NCBI RefSeq assembly: GCF_001422645.1
Contig: NZ_LMLR01000015.1
Coordinates: forward strand, 181,426-214,308
Length of the DNA: 32,883 nucleotides
Reading direction: 5' to 3'
Source of the DNA: Arthrobacter sp. Leaf69
GTDB taxonomy: Bacteria > Actinomycetota > Actinomycetes > Actinomycetales > Micrococcaceae
Shown here: piece by piece, positions 23,227 to 32,569 of the stretch
Position numbering within the stretch: position 1 is the stretch's first letter
Layout of the letters: each line of letters opens with the position of its first letter
Translations under genes and position numbers: made by a program
The notes under the pieces: model-generated
Database searches by the model: none
Told to the model about the DNA's origin: nothing
What the model saw: the letters and a program-made list of their open reading frames with translations, nothing else

Positions 23227-25481
23227 GAAGCACCTTCCTTCTGCAGTTCATCGGCGCGGAGAGTGGCGGCGCCGGGCTTGACCCAGACCTGGCTGAACTT
23301 GAACTCCGGCATCCCGGAGATGGGATCCGTGGCCGCCTCCGTGAGGCGGTTGGCGCTCTCCAGTTCCGGGAAGTGGAACGGCAGGAACACCGTTTCGGGC
23401 CGGATGTCCGTGCTCAGCTCGGCGCGGCAGGAGACTTCGCCGCGCCCGTTGGAAATCGACACGACGTCGCCGTCGGCGATGCCCTGTGCTGCGGCGGCCG
23501 CCGGATGGATCTGCAGCCGCGCTTCGGGCTGGGCCGCGGCCAGTGCCGCCACCCGGCGGGTCTGCGCCCCGGACTGGTAGTGCTCCATGAGGCGCCCGGT
23601 GACCAGGGTCATTGCCGTTCCGGCGCCGTCCGCTCCGACACGTCCAGCGCCGGCCCGGTGCGCCGCGGCGGACGCGGTGCCCGACGCCGAAGACGACGCA
23701 CGACGGCGGGGTGTCACCGGAGTGAACACGGCCCGCCCGTCGGCGTGGGCGAAGGAGTCCAGGAACAGCCGCGGAGTCCCGGTGCTGCCGGCGGGGTAGG
23801 GCCAGTAGGCCGCTTCGCCCCGGTCCAGCATGGCGTAGTCGATCCCGGAGTAGTCGGCCAGGCCGCCTTGGGACGCCAGCCGGAGCTCCTCGAACACGGT
23901 CTCCGGGTCCTCGCTGAACGTGGAGGGGGCTTCCAGAGCCTCGGCCAGCCTGGTCATGATCCACAACTCGCTGCGCACCCCGGGCGGGGGAGCGAGGGCC
24001 CGGCGGCGGCGGAGCACCCGGCCCTCGAGGTTGGTCAGGGTGCCTTCCTCCTCCGCCCACTGGGTGACCGGCAGGATGAGGTCGGCCTCGGCGGCGGTCT
24101 CGGAGAGGAAGAAGTCGCAGACCACCAGGAAGTCCAGGCTCCGCAGGCCGGCGATCACGGCGTTGGCGTCCGGCGCGGAAACCGCCACGTTGGCGCCGTG
24201 TACGAAGAGGCAGCGGACGCCGTCGGGCTGTCCCAGCGACTTCAGCAGCTGTACGGCGGGCAGGCCCGGGCCGGGGATCAGCGCTTCCGGGACGCCCCAC
24301 ACGGCGGCCATGTGGGCGCGGGCGGCGGGATCGGTGATCTTGCGGTAGCCGGGGAGCTGGTCCGCTTTCTGGCCGTGTTCGCGGCCGCCCTGGCCGTTGC
24401 CCTGGCCGGTGAGCGTGCCGTAGCCGCTGCGTGCGGCGCCGGGGAGGCCCAGCAGCAGGGCGAGGTTGATGGCGGCGGTGGCGGTGTCCGTACCGTCGAC
24501 GTGCTGTTCCACGCCCCGGCCTGTGAGGATGTAGCTGCCGCCCCGGCGGGAGCCGTCGGCCAGCCGGCGGGCGGTGTCGCGGATCAGCGCGGCCGGGACG
24601 CCGGTGAGGGACTGTACGCGCTCGGGCCAGTAGGAGGCCACGCTGCGGACCAGGGCGTCGTAGCCGGCGGTGCGGGCCGCGATGTAGCCGGCGTCGGCGA
24701 GGCCCTCGTGGATCACCACGTGGGCGAGCCCCAGCAGCAGGGCGAGGTCGGTGCCGGGCAGCGGCTGCAGGTGCAGGCCGCCGCCGTCGGAGGTGAACGC
24801 TGCGGTGGCGGAGCGGCGGGGGTCCACCACCATCAGGCCGCCGGCGTCGCGGGCGCCCTGCAGGTGCTGGACAAACGGCGGCATGGTCTCGGCGACGTTG
24901 GAGCCGAGCATCAGGATGGCGCTGGCGGAATCGAGGTCTGCCAGCGGGAACGGCAGGCCGCGGTCCAGGCCGAAGGCGCGCATCCCGGCCGCGGCGGCAG
25001 AGGACATGCAGAACCGGCCGTTGTAGTCGATCCGCGATGTGCCCAGCGCCAGCCGGGCGAACTTGCCCAGCTGGTACGCCTTCTCATTGGTCAGCCCGCC
25101 GCCGCCGAAGACTCCGACGGCGTCCGCCCCATACCGGGCACGGGTTGCCTTCACCGCGCCCGTGATGCGGTCCAGGGCCTCGTCCCAGCCGATCGGGCGG
25201 TGGACGCCGTCGGCGCCCTTGAGCAGCGGCTCGGTGACACGGCCGGGATGGTTCAGCAGCGACGCCGAGGTCCAGCCCTTGCGGCAGAGTCCGCCGCGGT
25301 TGGTGGGGAAGTCGCGTCCGGAAACCTCGAGGAGAGGTGCGTCTGCAAGAGCGGCGGCCGGCTGCTCCGGCACGGGGCCCGACCCTGGCTGCGAAGCCGG
25401 GGTCAGGCCTGCTGGGGTGCTCAGCGTCATGGCGCACTGCAGAGCGCAGTAGGGGCAGTGCGTGGCGGCGCCGTTGGTCAT
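23223..25481 (-). CDS. nasA: Assimilatory nitrate reductase, molybdopterin subunit
   Basis: This cytosolic Mo-bisMGD enzyme reduces nitrate to nitrite. The 752-aa product has the N-terminal [4Fe-4S] ligands C9-xx-C12-xxx-C16 and C66, the likely Mo ligand Cys158 in YNGRFCMSS, the pterin-binding LMLGSNVAETMPP, LTGQGNGQGGREHGQKADQLPG, and FLSETAAEADLILPVTQWAEEEGT. A C-terminal molydopterin-dinucleotide-binding domain has LVTGRLMEHYQSGAQTRR and VFLPFHF. A 33-residue low-complexity Ala/Ser/Arg linker (about 595-630) precedes that last domain. There is no Tat signal, which fits the assimilatory type. ATG 25481 begins 1 nt after the narK stop, and the gene overlaps nasB. The short spacing implies one transcript driven from the narK promoter. 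Confidence 0.95.
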   Translation of the reverse strand: MTNGAATHCPYCALQCAMTLSTPAGLTPASQPGSGPVPEQPAAALADAPLLEVSGRDFPTNRGGLCRKGWTSASLLNHPGRVTEPLLKGADGVHRPIGWDEALDRITGAVKATRARYGADAVGVFGGGGLTNEKAYQLGKFARLALGTSRIDYNGRFCMSSAAAAGMRAFGLDRGLPFPLADLDSASAILMLGSNVAETMPPFVQHLQGARDAGGLMVVDPRRSATAAFTSDGGGLHLQPLPGTDLALLLGLAHVVIHEGLADAGYIAARTAGYDALVRSVASYWPERVQSLTGVPAALIRDTARRLADGSRRGGSYILTGRGVEQHVDGTDTATAAINLALLLGLPGAARSGYGTLTGQGNGQGGREHGQKADQLPGYRKITDPAARAHMAAVWGVPEALIPGPGLPAVQLLKSLGQPDGVRCLFVHGANVAVSAPDANAVIAGLRSLDFLVVCDFFLSETAAEADLILPVTQWAEEEGTLTNLEGRVLRRRRALAPPPGVRSELWIMTRLAEALEAPSTFSEDPETVFEELRLASQGGLADYSGIDYAMLDRGEAAYWPYPAGSTGTPRLFLDSFAHADGRAVFTPVTPRRRASSSASGTASAAAHRAGAGRVGADGAGTAMTLVTGRLMEHYQSGAQTRRVAALAAAQPEARLQIHPAAAAAQGIADGDVVSISNGRGEVSCRAELSTDIRPETVFLPFHFPELESANRLTEAATDPISGMPEFKFSQVWVKPGAATLRADELQKEGAS

Positions 25482-25482
25482 A

Positions 25483-26919
25483 TTAGACGTGTCCCATCGC
25501 GTTTCGGTTGGCGTTGCGGATGTAGCAGAACCAGCAGACGGCCAGCATCACGACGTACGCGCCGACGAAGCCGTAGAACGCCGGGGTGTAGGAGCCGCTG
25601 GCGGTGTTGGAGGCATTGAGGACCTGCGGGATGACGAACCCGCCGTACGCGCCGATGGCCGAGATCAGGCCCAGGGCCGAGGAGGCCAGGCGCTGGGTGG
25701 TGACGGTGCTGGCGCCTGACTTTGCGGCCCGGCTGGAGGTGGCGAAGATGATGGGAATCATCCGGTATGTGGCACCGTTTCCGAAGCCGCTGGCCGTGAA
25801 GAGCAGCAGGAACAGGCCCAGGAAGAGCCAGAAGTTTTTTAGCGGCAGGGTCCAGACCATGGTCAGAGTGATGACGGCCATCGCGGCGAACGCGGCGACG
25901 GTCATCCGGGCGCCGCCCATGCGGTCCGCCATGCGTCCGCCGTAGGGGCGGGCCAGCGAGCCGACCAGCGGGCCGAGGAAGGCGAGGGACAGTGCCACGG
26001 TTCCGACTTCGATAGAGGAGAAGGCCGGGAAGTAGTCCTTGATGAGCTTGGGGAACACACCGGCGAAGCCGATGAACGAGCCGAAGGTGCCGATGTACAG
26101 CAACGCCATGATCCACAGGTGCGGTTCCTTGAGCGCGGCGAGCGAGCCGGCGACGTCGCCCTTGGCGCTGGTGAGGTTGTCCATGTACTTCCAGGCGCCG
26201 AACGCGGCGATCAGGATGAGGGGAACCCACATCCAGCCGGCCATCGGCAGGTTGACGGTGCCGGCGGCCAGGAGAGTGATGGCAATCGGGACGGCAAGCT
26301 GCGCGACGGCGGCACCGAGGTTTCCGCCGGCGGCGTTCAGTCCCAGCGCCCAGCCCTTCTCGCGGGCCGGGTAGAAGAAGGTGATATTGGCCATGGAGCT
26401 GGCGAAGTTGCCGCCGCCGAAGCCGGCCAGTGCCGCCACGAACAAGATGACGCCGAACGGGGTCTCGGGGTTGGAAACGCACAGTGCCAGCCCGATCGAC
26501 GGGATGAGCAGCAGCAGGGCCGAAACGATCGTCCAATTGCGGCCGCCGAAGCGGGGGACCATAAAGGTGTAGGGGATCCGGAGGGTGGCGCCCACCAGGC
26601 TGGGCATGGAGATCAGCCAGAAGATTTCCGACGTGGTGAAGGTGAAGCCGGCCGCGGGGAGCTGGACCACCACGATTGACCACAGCTGCCAGACCACGAA
26701 GCCCAGAAACTCGGCGAAGATGGACCAGTTCAGGTTGCGCCGGGCGATGGAGCGGCCTTGGGACTCCCACTGTTCCTTGTTTTCCGCGTCCCAGTTGGCG
26801 ATCCAGCGGCCGGGGCGGAATTGAAGGGCGGGACCGCCGAGGGTGGTGCCGGCAGAAATGGAAGGGGCAGTACCGGCGGAAATGCCGGTTGGGGCATCTG
26901 CGGTGCGTTCAACAGTCAC
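25483..26919 (-). CDS. narK: Nitrate/nitrite transporter of the MFS NNP family
   Basis: The 478-aa protein is a 12-helix major facilitator of the nitrate/nitrite porter family. After a polar N-terminus of about 50 residues it has helices starting near FAEFLGFVVWQLWSIVVVQL. The nitrate signature is seen as FGGGNFASSMANITFFYP and GLNAAGGNLGAAVAQL, with Arg in LRIPYTFMV. The second half has GPLVGSLARPYGGRMADRMGG. It should import nitrate for the NasA enzyme encoded downstream. GTG 26919 is chosen because AGGAGG lies at 26925-26930; the longer frame upstream crosses the putative operator region. It is the first gene of the narK-nasA-nasB operon, and GlnR-like boxes lie 46 bp upstream. Confidence 0.93.
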   Translation of the reverse strand: MTVERTADAPTGISAGTAPSISAGTTLGGPALQFRPGRWIANWDAENKEQWESQGRSIARRNLNWSIFAEFLGFVVWQLWSIVVVQLPAAGFTFTTSEIFWLISMPSLVGATLRIPYTFMVPRFGGRNWTIVSALLLLIPSIGLALCVSNPETPFGVILFVAALAGFGGGNFASSMANITFFYPAREKGWALGLNAAGGNLGAAVAQLAVPIAITLLAAGTVNLPMAGWMWVPLILIAAFGAWKYMDNLTSAKGDVAGSLAALKEPHLWIMALLYIGTFGSFIGFAGVFPKLIKDYFPAFSSIEVGTVALSLAFLGPLVGSLARPYGGRMADRMGGARMTVAAFAAMAVITLTMVWTLPLKNFWLFLGLFLLLFTASGFGNGATYRMIPIIFATSSRAAKSGASTVTTQRLASSALGLISAIGAYGGFVIPQVLNASNTASGSYTPAFYGFVGAYVVMLAVCWFCYIRNANRNAMGHV

Positions 26920-26964
26920 GGGGACCTCCTTGGGGATGTTGTCCTTCCAAGTTAGGGATGCCGC

Positions 26965-27002
26965 GTTTCCGGGACCGTCGCTGTTTGTTAACGTGCTGTG
27001 AC
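26965..27002. promoter_or_regulatory. Candidate GlnR-type operator before narK
   Basis: On the minus strand four 5-mers occur at exact 11-bp spacing: GTCAC, TTAAC, CGACG, GAAAC, each separated by 6 nt. The first and last match the GlnR a and b boxes (GTnAC and GAAAC). The site ends 46 bp before the narK start and has the same geometry as the nirB site. Confidence 0.6.
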
Positions 27003-27085
27003 GTTTGCCTATCGGCGCGTTTGTGACGGGGTGAGGGCCGGAAGCGGGGCATAGTGTGATGACCACCACGTGAGACAACGCTGTA

Positions 27086-27121
27086 TGTCCAAATAGTGGA
27101 ACATTTGTCCATTGACTGGAC
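27086..27121. promoter_or_regulatory. Twin inverted repeats upstream of the MHS transporter gene
   Basis: TGTCCA-N5-TGGAACA (27086-27103) and TGTCCA-N5-TGGAC (27106-27121) start 20 bp apart, about two helical turns. The spacer of the second copy contains TTGAC of a possible -35 box (TTGACT, 27112-27117). TAATAT at 27131 lies only 13 nt beyond it, too short for a standard promoter. The layout suggests two dimers of a repressor, regulator unknown. Confidence 0.55.
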
Positions 27122-27206
27122 GCCCGGAACTAATATGTAAGCATACGTATCCTTATCCGGGCGGCTTCGAGCAGCACCAGTCCGGTCTTCATGAAAGCGC
27201 TACTAC

Positions 27207-28619
27207 ATGTCATCCACTGCTACATCCACGGAGCATGGGTCCGCCAAACAGGTGAACTCGCGCGGCCGCGTCATCGTCGCCAGCCTGATAGGCACCACCG
27301 TTGAGTTCTACGACTTCTACGTGTACGCCACCGCCGCTGTGCTTGTCTTCCCCCGGCTGTTCTTCCCCGGGCAGAATGAAACCACCCAGCTGCTGAGCTC
27401 CTTCGCAGTGTTCGGCGTCGCATTCATCGCCCGTCCGCTTGGGTCCATCGTTTTCGGTCACTTCGGTGACAAGTTCGGCCGCAAGGGCACCCTGGTGGCG
27501 TCGCTGCTGACGATGGGTATCGCCACCTTCCTTATCGGCTGCCTCCCGACGGCGCTCGTCCCGGGCTGGGAGTTCTGGGCGCCGGCGCTGCTGGTTGTGA
27601 TGCGCTTTGCCCAGGGCCTGGCCCTCGGCGGCGAATGGAGCGGCGCGGCCCTGCTGGCCACGGAGAACGCCCCGGCCAACAAGCGCGCCATCTACGGCAC
27701 GTTCCCGCAGCTGGGTGCGCCGATCGGCTTCATCATTGCCAACGTGATCTTCCTGGTCTTCAGCTACGCCCTGACCCCCGAAGCCTTTATGGAATGGGGC
27801 TGGCGTGTGCCGTTCCTGCTCAGCGCGGTCATGGTCATCATTGGCCTCTACGTCCGGCTCAAGCTGATCGAAACCCCCGCCTTCACCAAGGTCCTCGAAT
27901 CCAAAGAGGTCGCCAAGCTGCCGCTCGCCCGGGTCTTCAAGACCAGCTGGCGCCAGCTGATCCTGGGCACGTTCATCATGCTCGCCACGTACGTGCTCTT
28001 CTACCTGATGACCACGTTCACGCTGACCTACGGCACCCGCGCCTCCAGCCTGGATGCCGCCAAGGCCGCCGCCGAGAAGGCCGGCAAGCCGATGACCGAG
28101 GCCGCCGCGGCCGCATTTGTCCCTGGCCTGGGCTACACCCGCAACGACTTCCTCTGGATGCTGATTGCCGGCGTCGTGTTCTTCGGCATCTTCACCCTGG
28201 TGTCCGGACCGTTGGCCGAAAAGTACGGACGCCGCAAGATGCTGATCGCCGTGACCTTCGGCATCTTCGCCTTCGGCCTGCTCTTCGTCCCGCTGTTCAG
28301 CGCAGGCTTCGTGGGCACGATGGCCCTGCTGATCATCGGCTTCTCCCTGATGGGGCTGACCTTCGGGCCCATGGGTGCGCTGTTGCCGGAACTGTTCCCG
28401 ACCAACGTCCGGTACACCGGCTCCGCCATCAGCTACAACTTCTCCAGCATCCTGGGCGCGGCCGTGGCCCCGTTCATCGCCGTCTGGCTCTGGGAGATGG
28501 CGAAGGGCAGCCCCGTGCTGGTGGGCGTCTACCTCGCCTCCATGTCCGTGCTGACGCTGATCGCCCTGTTCGTGAGCAAGGAAACCCGCGACCTGGACTA
28601 CACCAACAACGTAGCCTGA
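27207..28619 (+). CDS. MFS metabolite:H+ symporter (MHS family, substrate unknown)
   Basis: The 470-aa protein has 12 hydrophobic segments and the family signatures: IGTTVEFYDFYVYATAAVLVFP near 28-49, FGHFGDKFGRKGTL in loop 2-3, GLALGGEWSGAALLATENAP, and the second-half SGPLAEKYGRRKML. These mark the metabolite:H+ symporter group (relatives of ShiA, KgtP, ProP and YhjE), which import organic acids, betaine or related compounds. The substrate cannot be told. ATG 27207 lacks a strong ribosome site. The gene diverges from narK. Its upstream region holds twin inverted repeats that may be a repressor operator. Two hairpins follow the stop codon. Confidence 0.9.
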   Translation: MSSTATSTEHGSAKQVNSRGRVIVASLIGTTVEFYDFYVYATAAVLVFPRLFFPGQNETTQLLSSFAVFGVAFIARPLGSIVFGHFGDKFGRKGTLVASLLTMGIATFLIGCLPTALVPGWEFWAPALLVVMRFAQGLALGGEWSGAALLATENAPANKRAIYGTFPQLGAPIGFIIANVIFLVFSYALTPEAFMEWGWRVPFLLSAVMVIIGLYVRLKLIETPAFTKVLESKEVAKLPLARVFKTSWRQLILGTFIMLATYVLFYLMTTFTLTYGTRASSLDAAKAAAEKAGKPMTEAAAAAFVPGLGYTRNDFLWMLIAGVVFFGIFTLVSGPLAEKYGRRKMLIAVTFGIFAFGLLFVPLFSAGFVGTMALLIIGFSLMGLTFGPMGALLPELFPTNVRYTGSAISYNFSSILGAAVAPFIAVWLWEMAKGSPVLVGVYLASMSVLTLIALFVSKETRDLDYTNNVA

Positions 28620-28633
28620 CGCAGGTTCCCGGG

Positions 28634-28661
28634 CCGGGGCTGACGCTCCAGCCCGGTTGTT
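28634..28661 (+). terminator. Hairpin after the MHS transporter gene
   Basis: CC-G-GGGCTG and CAGCCCGG pair as an 8-bp stem with one bulged G (28634-28642 and 28649-28656) around ACGCTC. TTGTTAA follows. It lies about 15 nt after the stop codon. Confidence 0.6.
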
Positions 28662-28668
28662 AACCGAG

Positions 28669-28706
28669 ATGCCCGGTGTGTTCGCTGAACACGCCGGGCA
28701 TTTCCG
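28669..28706. terminator. Second hairpin between convergent genes
   Basis: Arms of 15 nt (28669-28683 and 28687-28701, ATGCCCGGTGTGTTC and GAACACGCCGGGCAT) pair with one T-G mismatch around GCT. A short TT follows on the plus strand. It sits between the transporter and the convergent amidotransferase-like gene and could end both. Confidence 0.65.
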
Positions 28707-28736
28707 TGTCGTCGGACGCGTGCCGGGTAGGCGCGG

Positions 28737-29468
28737 TTAGCCCGCGTAGAGCTCCACGAAGTTCCGGAGGATCTTCATCGGTTCGGTGGCGGAGAACCGG
28801 CGGGCGTCCTCCATCAGCATTTCGGCCGATTCGGGCGGGAAGTAGCCGGCGTGGCGGTAGATGTCGATCCTGGTGACCAGCCCTTCCGCGTCCAGCTCCG
28901 GGTGGAACTGGGTGGCGTACAGGTTGGTCTTGATCCGGAACATGTGCACGGGGCACGCGGCGGAACTCGCCAGAAGCACCGCATGGGAGGGCAGAAGGGT
29001 GCAGGCTTCCTTATGGCCGGTGAAGGCCGTAAAGGTATCCGGCAGCCCGCGCAGGAGCGGATCCACCAGACCCTCGTCCGTCAGCTTGATGGTCACGCCG
29101 CCGAGGCCCTCGCCGTACGTCCGGTCGATCACGGCCCCCTGGTGCCGGCCGAGCGTGCCCACCCCGTAGCAGGCGCCGAGGAAGGGGAAGTCCTGGGCCA
29201 CGATCCGGTCCAGGAGGGCGGCAAGCTCACGCTCCACCCGGTGCTGGACATCGCTTTTGTGCCCGGCGGGGTCGCTGGAGGTGAACGGGCTCCCGCCCAC
29301 AATCACGCCGGAGTAGTCGGAGAGTTCCAAGTCCGGCAGCGGTCCCGCTTCCATCCGGATCCGCCTCAGCTGCGAGGGCTCAAGTCCGCCGTAGCGCAGG
29401 TAGGCCTCGTACTCGTTCTCGGCGGCGGCATCCTCGGCCCGGGAGGCGAGAAGCAGGAATGGTTTCAC
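28737..29468 (-). CDS. Class I glutamine amidotransferase-like protein
   Basis: The 243-aa protein carries a class I glutamine amidotransferase fold. The nucleophile elbow is FLGACYGVGTLG with C100, and the catalytic His-Glu pair lies in ATQFHPEL (H189, E191). The oxyanion-strand region GVIVGGSPF lies near 54-62. Such stand-alone domains resemble GuaA-type GATases and act as glutaminases for unknown partners, or in amine or polyamine degradation. No synthetase partner lies next to it. GTG 29468 is chosen over GTG 29483 because CAGACT ends 6 nt before it, the same leaderless geometry as the polymerase gene, and MKPFLLLASR is a plausible N-terminus. The hairpin arms at 29485-29542 lie upstream. 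Confidence 0.87.
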   Translation of the reverse strand: MKPFLLLASRAEDAAAENEYEAYLRYGGLEPSQLRRIRMEAGPLPDLELSDYSGVIVGGSPFTSSDPAGHKSDVQHRVERELAALLDRIVAQDFPFLGACYGVGTLGRHQGAVIDRTYGEGLGGVTIKLTDEGLVDPLLRGLPDTFTAFTGHKEACTLLPSHAVLLASSAACPVHMFRIKTNLYATQFHPELDAEGLVTRIDIYRHAGYFPPESAEMLMEDARRFSATEPMKILRNFVELYAG

Positions 29469-29474
29469 ATACCA

Positions 29475-29480
29475 AGTCTG
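29475..29480 (-). promoter_or_regulatory. Candidate -10 box of a leaderless amidotransferase mRNA
   Basis: CAGACT (minus strand) lies 6 nt before GTG 29468. The same hexamer and spacing occur before the polymerase gene. Confidence 0.35.
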
Positions 29481-29484
29481 CACG

Positions 29485-29542
29485 GGCGGGACGCGCGGGC
29501 ACCAGAGGCGCGCCCGCGCCCCGCCCGCGCGTCCGTCCCGCC
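29485..29542 (-). terminator. GC-rich inverted repeat after the carboxylase gene
   Basis: Arm 29485-29500 pairs with 29523-29542 through a long GC stem with a 2-nt bulge, around a loop of about 22 nt. It lies just after the carboxylase stop (29550) on the minus strand. There is no T-tract, so intrinsic termination is uncertain. Confidence 0.4.
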
Positions 29543-29549
29543 GGTGCTG

Positions 29550-31403
<1,854 letters not shown>

Positions 31404-31427
31404 GGCGTCTCCTTCTTTCCTTCAGGG

Positions 31428-31433
31428 AGCCTA
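31428..31433 (-). promoter_or_regulatory. Candidate -10 box of the carboxylase gene
   Basis: TAGGCT (minus strand) lies 25 nt before TTG 31403, leaving a leader of about 18 nt that contains the AAGGAG ribosome site. No clear -35 is seen. GCGGA-T-TCCGC (31466-31476) just upstream is a small palindrome of unknown meaning. Confidence 0.4.
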
Positions 31434-31489
31434 GCGCGGTTTTGTGGGTTCCGCCGATATTACTTGCGGATTCCGCGCGTAAAGCGCCC

Positions 31490-31516
31490 AGCCTTTGTAG
31501 GGTTGCTACAAAGGCT
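31490..31516 (-). terminator. Perfect 11-bp inverted repeat after maf
   Basis: AGCCTTTGTAG (31490-31500) and its exact complement (31506-31516) flank GGTTG, 12 nt beyond the maf stop. There is no T-tract. It may be a terminator or, because it also lies upstream of the carboxylase promoter, an operator. Confidence 0.5.
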
Positions 31517-31527
31517 TGCGAATTAGC

Positions 31528-32205
31528 TCACTCCGCCCGCAATACCGCGGGATCTGCGGCGCCGGTGGTCCACAGTTGAGTGATGCCCACCTGCGCCTGG
31601 CCCAGCAGCCCTCGGAGGGTGGAAATGGACAGCCCGACGACGGCGTGCGGGTCGCCGTCGACCTTGCGGATGAAGGCCCCGCCGTAGCCGTCGATCGTGA
31701 ACGAGCCGGCGCACTGCAGCGGTTCGCCCGTGGCGATGTAGGCGTCGATTTCCTCGGTGCTCATCTCCATAAAGTGGACCTCGGCGGAGGTGACGTGTCC
31801 GAGGGTTGCGCCGGAACCGGCGGTCCCGGACTCCCCGGGCTCTTCGGTGTCGCGGCAGTCGACGAGCCAGTGGCCCGTGTGCAGCACGCCCTTGCTACCG
31901 CTCATCCGGAGCATCCGCTCCCGGGCGACGTCGGCCGTGTACGGCTTGCCGTGCGCCTCGCCGTCGAACTCGAACACCGAATCGCAGCCGATCACCAGCG
32001 CGCCGTCGGCGTCGGGCAGGGAGGCGACGGCCTCGGCCTTGGCCCGGGCCAGCAGCAGGGCGGTGTCGTGCGGATCCGTGACGCCGTAGCGGGCCTGGAC
32101 GGCGCCCTCGTCGACATCGGAGACGAGGATCTCGTGCCGGATGCCGGCGTCGGTGAGCAGCTTGGTGCGGGCGGGGGACTGGGAGGCAAGAATGAGGCGG
32201 GTCAC
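31528..32205 (-). CDS. maf: Maf-family nucleotide pyrophosphatase
   Basis: Maf proteins hydrolyse modified or canonical (d)NTPs such as dTTP/UTP or m7GTP to monophosphates. The 225-aa product has the start motif LILASQSPARTKLL (4-17) with the conserved SxxR, the SDVDEGAV stretch, GCDSVFEFDGEAHGKP near 73-88, the RMLRMSG strand, and GSFTIDGYGGAFI near 167-179. An insert of about 20 residues (RDTEEPGESGTAGSGATLG) is seen in the middle. GTG 32205 has TAGGCT 6 nt upstream and no spaced ribosome site, so it is probably leaderless. It is transcribed toward the carboxylase gene. Confidence 0.93.
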   Translation of the reverse strand: MTRLILASQSPARTKLLTDAGIRHEILVSDVDEGAVQARYGVTDPHDTALLLARAKAEAVASLPDADGALVIGCDSVFEFDGEAHGKPYTADVARERMLRMSGSKGVLHTGHWLVDCRDTEEPGESGTAGSGATLGHVTSAEVHFMEMSTEEIDAYIATGEPLQCAGSFTIDGYGGAFIRKVDGDPHAVVGLSISTLRGLLGQAQVGITQLWTTGAADPAVLRAE

Positions 32206-32211
32206 CGCTCC

Positions 32212-32217
32212 AGCCTA
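32212..32217 (-). promoter_or_regulatory. Candidate -10 box of a leaderless maf mRNA
   Basis: TAGGCT (minus strand), then GGAGCG, then GTG 32205. GGAG is too close to act as a ribosome site. Confidence 0.4.
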
Positions 32218-32275
32218 GTTCCTAGGGCTCCTCGCCGCGCCCTTTCTTGTCAGAGGTCGCTGGGAGAGTGGGTTC

Positions 32276-32566
32276 ATGGACGGGAACCAGGGGCCGGAAG
32301 AACTCCGCAGCGTGCTGGCGATGTGCGGCCGCGCGCTTGAAGACGTTACTTTGCCCAAGAGCAACGTAGGACGGATTGAATTGTTGCGGCGGGTGAAGGA
32401 GCTGAGCTTCGCGTCGGCCACAGTCAAGACCCGACTTGAAGGTGGGTTAGTCCTTAGCCGTGTGCCGACGTCTCCGACCCATATGGGAAGCTCCCCCATG
32501 GCCTCCGACGCGGTTGACCGGCTTCTCTTGGCCGCCAATAATGTCATAGCCTTCCGGGACACTTGA
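32276..32566 (+). CDS. Small protein of unknown function, possibly a truncated DUF222 relative
   Basis: The 96-aa protein begins MDGNQGPEELRSVLAM. Its middle (RIELLRRVKELSFASATVKTRL) aligns by eye with the DUF222 stretch of the next gene (QLIAEIRALEDAKSALAARQARL). Both genes also begin with the same ten bases ATGGACGGGA. The stop at 32564-32566 lies only 3 nt before the next ATG. This would fit a decayed tandem copy of a DUF222 gene or an unrelated small protein. GAGAGT, 6 nt before the ATG, could be a -10 box. No function is assigned, and whether it is translated is not certain. Confidence 0.5.
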   Translation: MDGNQGPEELRSVLAMCGRALEDVTLPKSNVGRIELLRRVKELSFASATVKTRLEGGLVLSRVPTSPTHMGSSPMASDAVDRLLLAANNVIAFRDT

Positions 32567-32569
32567 GCT

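Noticed and set aside
21691..25619. Two long plus-strand open frames opposite the nitrate reductase genes
   Set aside because: Same composition artefact; both overlap genes with complete cofactor motifs.
27112..27136. TTGACT with TAATAT as a standard promoter for the MHS transporter
   Set aside because: The gap is 13 nt, too short for sigma-70-type spacing. A start may exist nearby but this pair is not convincing.
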